Of a DNA stretch of 11,261 nucleotides, positions 6,736 through 11,261 are shown in pieces. How positions within the stretch are numbered: the stretch's first letter is position 1; the number at the start of each line of letters is the position of its first letter. Under the pieces are notes generated by a model, which was given only the letters and a program-made list of their open reading frames with translations, searched no databases and was not told the origin of the DNA. The position numbers were made by a program, and so were the translations under genes. Source of the stretch: Candidatus Poribacteria bacterium (GTDB lineage: Bacteria > Poribacteria > WGA-4E > WGA-3G); the NCBI GenBank assembly GCA_009835515.1, contig VXXH01000035.1, positions 1-11,261 on the forward strand. Direction: 5' to 3'.

Positions 6736-9700
6736 CTTATTAGCATCTTCCGCGTGGCTTCAAAATCGCCTGCTGAGAACGTATAGAAATAGACACCGCT
6801 CGCGACTTTTTCGCCTTGTATGTTCCTGCCATCCCAATACGCCGCACGACTCTTGCTACGATAAATCCCTGCTGCTCTATGTCCCAAGACCAAACGCCGC
6901 ACCAAGGCACCATCCACAGCATAGATACGCAGTGCCACCTCCGCAGGTTCCGCTAATTCGTAGGGTATCCACGTCTCTGGGTTAAACGGGTTCGGATAAT
7001 TCGCCAGCAGTGCCGTTTCCTCTGGCACTAACGCCGCCAAGAGCCGTTCCAGCCACGCAATTCCACGCTCCAAACGCGCATCAAGGCGCGGCAGCCGGTA
7101 TGCATCTGTCAGCCACTGCTCAACTGTGGCGCGCGACGGTAACGCCGTAGCAGTCGCACGGAATGCTGAAGGCGCAGCTGCCGCGTCACCCAATGCACCC
7201 GCTACCAAAACCAGATCCTGAATGTTCACCGCACCGTCGCCGTTGACATCTGCCTCCGTTTGCCCGGTTTGCCCTAACCGTGAAGAGACCAGCACCAAAT
7301 CCTGGACGTTTACAATGCCGTCGCCGTTGACATCCGCAGCGACATCGGGTGCCTGTATATCTTCAAACCCATCAATACCGACGAACATACTCCAATCCGC
7401 TTCCCGTTGACTCACTTTCACAAGTAGCAGATTCTCTCCGCGCTTTAGATTCACACGAAAGCCCCTACCAAAATTATATAGGTGCCTGTTCACGGCAGTT
7501 CTGTAAACCACTTCGCCGTTGAGCCAGATTTTGATGGCATCATCACAGCCGACATACATCCCCACGCCTGTCCGATCAGTCTCAAGGACCCACGAAAACA
7601 AGGCGTAAGCCGAATGGTCGTTGACATCGCTCTCTATCATCCCGATCCTGTTGAGACAATCATTGATATTATTGTTTTGGAGAGCAGAAATACGTCCGGG
7701 GGTCCAGACGAAATTTCCGAGCCTATCACCTGCGTTTGCTCCGTGGGTTGCGACATCTGCTTCCGTGACAGTTCCGTTGCTGGCAGCGGCGAGCGAATCC
7801 ACATCTATGGAGCGCGCACCACCCTCGAACTGTATCGTAGGTGCGATCATCCATAGCCAGGGTCCCGTGATCTCGCTTCGGGCATGAGCTTGGATAGAAG
7901 GTGAAAATGTAAATTGAATCCCTTTTGCCTGCAATGCTGGGATGTGTCTATTTCTGGAGGGATCGTTCAACGGATTGCCCCACAGAGATAACCATAGCCG
8001 CGTCGTTTCCGGGGGATCTAACGCCAGAAAGGGGGATATATCCGAGATATTATTCCGACCAAGACGAAGCTGCAATGAATTCCTGAATGGCATCACTGAA
8101 GCGAGCTTAACGAGAGGAGCTACGTCCCAAATGTTGTTGTTGGAAAGATCCAACCAACGGATCTGTGTGGGGTCGGCAAGAGGGGATACATCCGAGATGT
8201 TGTTATCGTTAAGATCCAGCCGCCAGATCTCCTTGAGTTCAGCAAGAGGGGATATATCCGAGATATTGTTACCACCAAGGTTTAATCTCCTCAAGTTTTT
8301 GAGTTCGCTAAGAGGGGATATGTCCGAGATGTTGTTGCCACCAAGATACAAACTATGTAGTTGTGTCAAACCCGATAAAGGTGAAATATCTGATATTGAA
8401 CCAGAAAGGTTCAATGATCTGAGGTTGCTTGCGTATTCCATACCGGTGAGATCCGTTATCTCCACAGCAGAAAACTCTATTAGATTAAACGGTGTCCGGG
8501 TCGTGATAGACTCGCCAATCTCTTTTCGGATTGCCGCTGCTAAATTGGGGTCCGGTATGGAGACGGGTTGTTCAGGTAGCAGAGAAGGCACATTGACTGT
8601 ACCGCTTCCTGCGCTTCCGGTATTTCCATGCTTATCAATAACTGTCAGGACTACACCGAACGTGTCAGGAGATAAAGGGGGGATGACAAAATCGACAGTT
8701 TCGCTCGAATTTCCGTTTAGAAATTTACAAGCAAGCAATCCATGCTCCCGTCTATTGCTAAACGTTCCACTTGGATCAACTCCAGAAATCCGGGCTTGGT
8801 GAAGTCCGGCGGGGGCGGTTACATTAAAGCGGAGACGGATAGCATTCGGTGGATGTGGAAGAGGTGGTAGCACCTCGATTGTAACGTCTCCATCAGCGGC
8901 AGTGCGCTCAGTGTTAAAGTAGCGGTGGACATCCAACCACTCTGCCGCACATTGGGAGAGCATGTTCTGGCTTCCGTACGACATGATATAACCAGCAGTC
9001 CCTACAGAATGGCGGAAATCGTGAGGTAAGCCAAAAGCGTGTCCAAGTTCATGGGCAACTGTAATGAAACTAATACACGCCACTTCTGCATATCCGCTAT
9101 GGCCATCGCCGTGACCTGCACCGCATGGATAGCTCACCGTGTTGGGATTCAGATCCTCCACGAAGACAAGACGAGTAATATTCTTTGATGAATCGAACCA
9201 ATTGAATTCTGGTACCGCGTTTTCTGTAAATCTTCCGTTAATGTGATACACAAAGGCGTTCCCGTCCGCGTCGGTCTCAAACTGGAAGGTCTTCCTGCCG
9301 AACCCGTAGATTTCCATCTGATCCGCGTAAAATTGTTGGACCTCTCTCATCAAGTTTTTTATTTTTCCGGTCATTTCTGGGTCATGTCGAAGACCGTGCC
9401 CACGGAGATAGATGGGTCGTACGATATACGCTGACTCCGTTACAGCACTATCAAAACTGACGTTCACACCGGCTGCTTGTAGTAATGGAATATATGTACG
9501 GATAGCGGCAGTATTCAGACGGTTGCCTTCAAGGAACAACCCTTGCCCGTTTTTTAAATGGACTAAGCTCGTCAAGGGCGACACATCCGATATCCAATTG
9601 TTCCTGAGGTCCAATGTTGTCAGTTGCGTTAATGTTATTAAGGACAGTACATTTGCTATCTTGTTGTTTTGTAGCGACAGACTCGTCAGATTAGTGGCAT

Positions 9701-10943
9701 ATTCCAACCCTGTGAGGTCATAGATGCCTATATCGTCCGCAGTCAGCGTCCGCAGTTGCAGCATATCTGTAATAGTAAGTGTTTCATCAAAGGGTTTGCC
9801 GAGCGTTTCCATTATCTTCGCCCGGAGGTTTCCATCGCGGACAATCACCTGTTTGCTGTGGGGGATGGTGGTTGCTGTAAACAGTAGAGGTTCCGAGATA
9901 TTCGGGGCGGTTACACGGACGGTCGTCGTGCCGAGGGTCGCTCCCATCCGCAAATGTACCGATGCCCTACCGTTGATGTCTGTTTCGACGGTTGTCGCGC
10001 TGAGCTCGCCATCCCCGGCAGTGATGGTAAACGTTACCGGCACCCCTTCAAACGGGGCATCTCCCCACGCATCTAACACTTGCACCACAAACGGGAGCGG
10101 CAACGCCAAATTAACACCGCCTTGTTGGGCATCTCCGAATATTTGCAGAAGTGTTTCCGGGACGCGCTCCGAAAACGCCACGTCAATCCCTTTCGCTTGC
10201 ATGGCGGGGATATGTGTGTTGATAGAGGCGTAATTCAGCGGATTCGACTGGATATTCAACGCGCTGTAAAAACCCCCGTGCGGTTTCAGATTTATTAACC
10301 CGACCAAGGGGGATACATCCGAGATGTTGTTATTTTGAAGATTCAAAGAATTGAGTTGTGTGAGTTCGGCAAGGGGGGATACATCCGAGATGTTGTTATT
10401 CTGAAGAACCAAAGAAGAAAGTTGTATGAGTTCAGCGAGAGGTGATATGTCCGAGATGTTGTTATTACGAAGATCCAACGAAACCAAGTTTTTGAGTTCA
10501 GCGAGAAGTGATATGTCCGAGATGTTTCTATGGCCAAGAGTCAAATGTTCCAGATGTCCAGCGAAGGGTAAAAGCTCTGAAAGGTTTTTAGCATAAATTA
10601 ATATGTCCCATGATAGTATCAGTTGTGTAAGTCCAGCGAGAGGTGATATATCCGAGATGTTGTTATCGAGAATAGACAATTGCTGCAGTTGTGTGAGTCC
10701 AGCGAGAGGTGATATATCCGAGATGTTGTTATCAGTAAGCAGCAATACTCTCAACTGTGTAAGTCCTGTGAGAGCGGATACATCCGAGATGTTGTTATTC
10801 TGAAGCCCCAAAGTCTTCAGTCTTGTAAGTCCTGCAAGAGGCGATATGTCCGAGATGTTGTTATCATGAAGAAGCAACTGCCTCACGTTTTTGAGTTCAG
10901 CGAGAGGTGATATGTCCGAGATGTTGTTATCATGAAGAAGCAA
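6729..10943 (-). CDS. Giant modular LRR / metzincin / dockerin surface protein (main part, downstream of an in-frame stop)
   Basis: This 1404-codon frame opens only at a TTG (10943) inside an LRR unit, so it is the continuation of the fragment at 10989-11261, not an independent gene. In order it encodes: internalin-like 22-residue LRRs ending in a C-cap; a Big_1-like Ig domain (about 9866-10160); a second cap-LRR-cap cassette (about 9440-9852); a metzincin zinc protease with HELGHAFGLPHD at residues 631-642 (H631, E632, H635, H641) and Met-turn YIMSYG at M654; a beta-rich domain; a third cassette (about 7880-8570); a jelly-roll-like domain (about 7365-7880, DDAIKIWLNGEVV); two dockerin repeats (from D1204 and D1232, DVNGDGxVNxQDLVLV); and a tail with NYPNPFNPETWIPYEL (from N1315) and ASGVYFY, like FlgD/T9SS sorting domains. 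Likely an exported adhesive protease. It ends in TAG with a hairpin after it. Confidence 0.85.
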   Translation of the reverse strand: MLLHDNNISDISPLAELKNVRQLLLHDNNISDISPLAGLTRLKTLGLQNNNISDVSALTGLTQLRVLLLTDNNISDISPLAGLTQLQQLSILDNNISDISPLAGLTQLILSWDILIYAKNLSELLPFAGHLEHLTLGHRNISDISLLAELKNLVSLDLRNNNISDISPLAELIQLSSLVLQNNNISDVSPLAELTQLNSLNLQNNNISDVSPLVGLINLKPHGGFYSALNIQSNPLNYASINTHIPAMQAKGIDVAFSERVPETLLQIFGDAQQGGVNLALPLPFVVQVLDAWGDAPFEGVPVTFTITAGDGELSATTVETDINGRASVHLRMGATLGTTTVRVTAPNISEPLLFTATTIPHSKQVIVRDGNLRAKIMETLGKPFDETLTITDMLQLRTLTADDIGIYDLTGLEYATNLTSLSLQNNKIANVLSLITLTQLTTLDLRNNWISDVSPLTSLVHLKNGQGLFLEGNRLNTAAIRTYIPLLQAAGVNVSFDSAVTESAYIVRPIYLRGHGLRHDPEMTGKIKNLMREVQQFYADQMEIYGFGRKTFQFETDADGNAFVYHINGRFTENAVPEFNWFDSSKNITRLVFVEDLNPNTVSYPCGAGHGDGHSGYAEVACISFITVAHELGHAFGLPHDFRHSVGTAGYIMSYGSQNMLSQCAAEWLDVHRYFNTERTAADGDVTIEVLPPLPHPPNAIRLRFNVTAPAGLHQARISGVDPSGTFSNRREHGLLACKFLNGNSSETVDFVIPPLSPDTFGVVLTVIDKHGNTGSAGSGTVNVPSLLPEQPVSIPDPNLAAAIRKEIGESITTRTPFNLIEFSAVEITDLTGMEYASNLRSLNLSGSISDISPLSGLTQLHSLYLGGNNISDISPLSELKNLRRLNLGGNNISDISPLAELKEIWRLDLNDNNISDVSPLADPTQIRWLDLSNNNIWDVAPLVKLASVMPFRNSLQLRLGRNNISDISPFLALDPPETTRLWLSLWGNPLNDPSRNRHIPALQAKGIQFTFSPSIQAHARSEITGPWLWMIAPTIQFEGGARSIDVDSLAAASNGTVTEADVATHGANAGDRLGNFVWTPGRISALQNNNINDCLNRIGMIESDVNDHSAYALFSWVLETDRTGVGMYVGCDDAIKIWLNGEVVYRTAVNRHLYNFGRGFRVNLKRGENLLLVKVSQREADWSMFVGIDGFEDIQAPDVAADVNGDGIVNVQDLVLVSSRLGQTGQTEADVNGDGAVNIQDLVLVAGALGDAAAAPSAFRATATALPSRATVEQWLTDAYRLPRLDARLERGIAWLERLLAALVPEETALLANYPNPFNPETWIPYELAEPAEVALRIYAVDGALVRRLVLGHRAAGIYRSKSRAAYWDGRNIQGEKVASGVYFYTFSAGDFEATRKMLIRK

Positions 10944-11085
10944 CTGGACCAGTTGTGTAACTTCAGCTAGAGGTGATAGGTCGTAGATCTAGTTAAAAGA
11001 AACAGATAAATAAGACAGTTTTTTGTTTTTGAGTTCAGCGAGAGGTGATATGTCCGAGATGTTGTTATCCCTAAGAGACAAACTT
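10297..11085. repeat. Tandem 66-bp repeats encoding 22-residue LRRs
   Basis: The block tccgagatgttgttat recurs on the plus strand starting at 10318, 10384, 10450, 10516, 10651, 10717, 10783, 10849, 10915 and 11053, mostly 66 bp apart. The 10516 copy reads tccgagatgtttctat. Two units are diverged: one near 10585 is 69 bp long, and one at 10981 is 72 bp long and carries the amber codon. Each unit encodes LxxLxLxxNNISDISPLAxL(T/K)(Q/N), the internalin/SDS22-like LRR. Near-identity at the DNA level, including silent sites, points to recent expansion or gene conversion. A shorter run of the same unit (8125, 8191, 8257, 8323) lies in the third cassette. Confidence 0.9.
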
Positions 11086-11261
11086 CTGAGGTTGTGTGCG
11101 TGTTCAAGTCCGGTCAGGTCTTCTATCTCGTAACCGCCAGCAGATAAATCCGTCAGAGCTAGCATCGTGTGCGTCGTAAGGGTGCCTACGCCGAGCTTGG
11201 CTCGTATCGCTGCTGCTAAATTCGGATCGGGGATGTTCACGACTTGTGGTTCATCCTGTTG
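10989..11261 (-). CDS. N-terminal-side fragment of the LRR protein, ended by in-frame TAG (partial, 5' end beyond right edge)
   Basis: The frame is open to the right edge (...QQDEPQVVNIPDPNLAAAIRAKLG), so the true start and any signal peptide lie outside the window; the GTG at 11240 is only an internal valine. The fragment holds an N-cap (NIPDPNLAAAIR..LG, then IEDLTGLEHAHNLRSL) like those of the two later cassettes, followed by one good LRR (LSLRDNNISDISPLAEL) and a poor one (LSYLSVSFN) that runs into TAG at 10991-10989. Beyond the TAG the same frame continues as IYDLSPLAEVTQLVQL without shift, which shows that the two pieces were one gene. The broken unit also has a 6-bp insertion in a T-rich stretch (11020-11030). 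As it stands the product would be a short, presumably useless LRR stub. Confidence 0.8.
   Translation of the reverse strand, partial: QQDEPQVVNIPDPNLAAAIRAKLGVGTLTTHTMLALTDLSAGGYEIEDLTGLEHAHNLRSLSLRDNNISDISPLAELKNKKLSYLSVSFN

Noticed and set aside
7942..8802. A 286-codon plus-strand open frame opposite the LRR gene
   Set aside because: It is the antisense of the repeat-rich LRR/protease frame; its product shows only mirrored repeats and no recognisable domain, and the minus-strand frame carries clear motifs throughout.
10941..10943. TTG at 10943 as a true start codon of the large LRR protein
   Set aside because: It is a leucine codon in the middle of a repeat unit, with no ribosome site and no signal peptide after it; the same frame continues upstream beyond the TAG.
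10989..10991. Amber codon recoded as an amino acid
   Set aside because: TAG ends ruvA (2469-2471), ruvC (3099-3101) and the LRR gene itself (6729-6731) at the expected places, so TAG acts as a normal stop in this genome.
10297..11085. CRISPR-like array of regular repeats
   Set aside because: The whole 66-bp period is conserved and encodes 22-residue LRR units in frame; there are no unique spacers between short repeats.

Overview
The window reads as a chromosomal segment of an uncultured bacterium, most likely a member of Candidatus Poribacteria or a close relative. The evidence is the combination of a giant surface protein built from 22-residue internalin-like leucine-rich repeats (NNISDISPLAxLTQL type), a C-terminal tail of the NYPNPFNPETWIPYEL...ASGVYFY type, a dockerin pair, and an Rpn/PD-(D/E)XK transposase-like gene. 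This assignment rests on family resemblance only and has not been tested by a search.

Left part (1-4366, all minus strand): a compact housekeeping cluster, transcribed right to left as yebC - ruvC - ruvA - ruvB - queA - yajC. It couples a YebC/TACO1-family translation factor, the complete RuvABC Holliday-junction machinery, the queuosine enzyme QueA, and the start of YajC from the Sec accessory complex (cut by the left edge). Gaps are 20-42 bp except between ruvA and ruvB, where 172 bp of imperfect inverted and direct repeats lie. RuvC keeps all four catalytic positions and starts at TTG. RuvA has an intact first helix-hairpin-helix but a clearly degenerate second one.

Middle (4367-6728): a short divergent promoter region, then a plus-strand gene for an unrecognised ~260-residue protein ending in a four-cysteine zinc ribbon. 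Two small hairpins separate it from a convergent minus-strand Rpn-family PD-(D/E)XK nuclease/transposase gene. Upstream of the Rpn gene is a 259-bp spacer with two near-consensus sigma70-type promoters pointing away from each other. One serves the Rpn gene. The other points toward, and antisense to, the 3' end of the next gene, with no obvious plus-strand protein to express.

Right part (6729-11261, minus strand, running off the right edge): one very large modular surface or secreted protein gene. It holds three cassettes, each of N-cap, a variable number of 22-residue LRRs, and C-cap. They are interspersed with a Big_1-like Ig domain, a metzincin zinc-protease domain (HELGHAFGLPHD plus Met-turn) and a jelly-roll-like domain, followed by two dockerin repeats and a FlgD/T9SS-like tail. 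The frame is continuous to the right edge except for a single in-frame amber codon (10989-10991), inside an LRR unit that is itself diverged and 6 bp too long. TAG also ends ruvA, ruvC and this gene at normal places, so recoding is unlikely and the locus is probably a broken allele.
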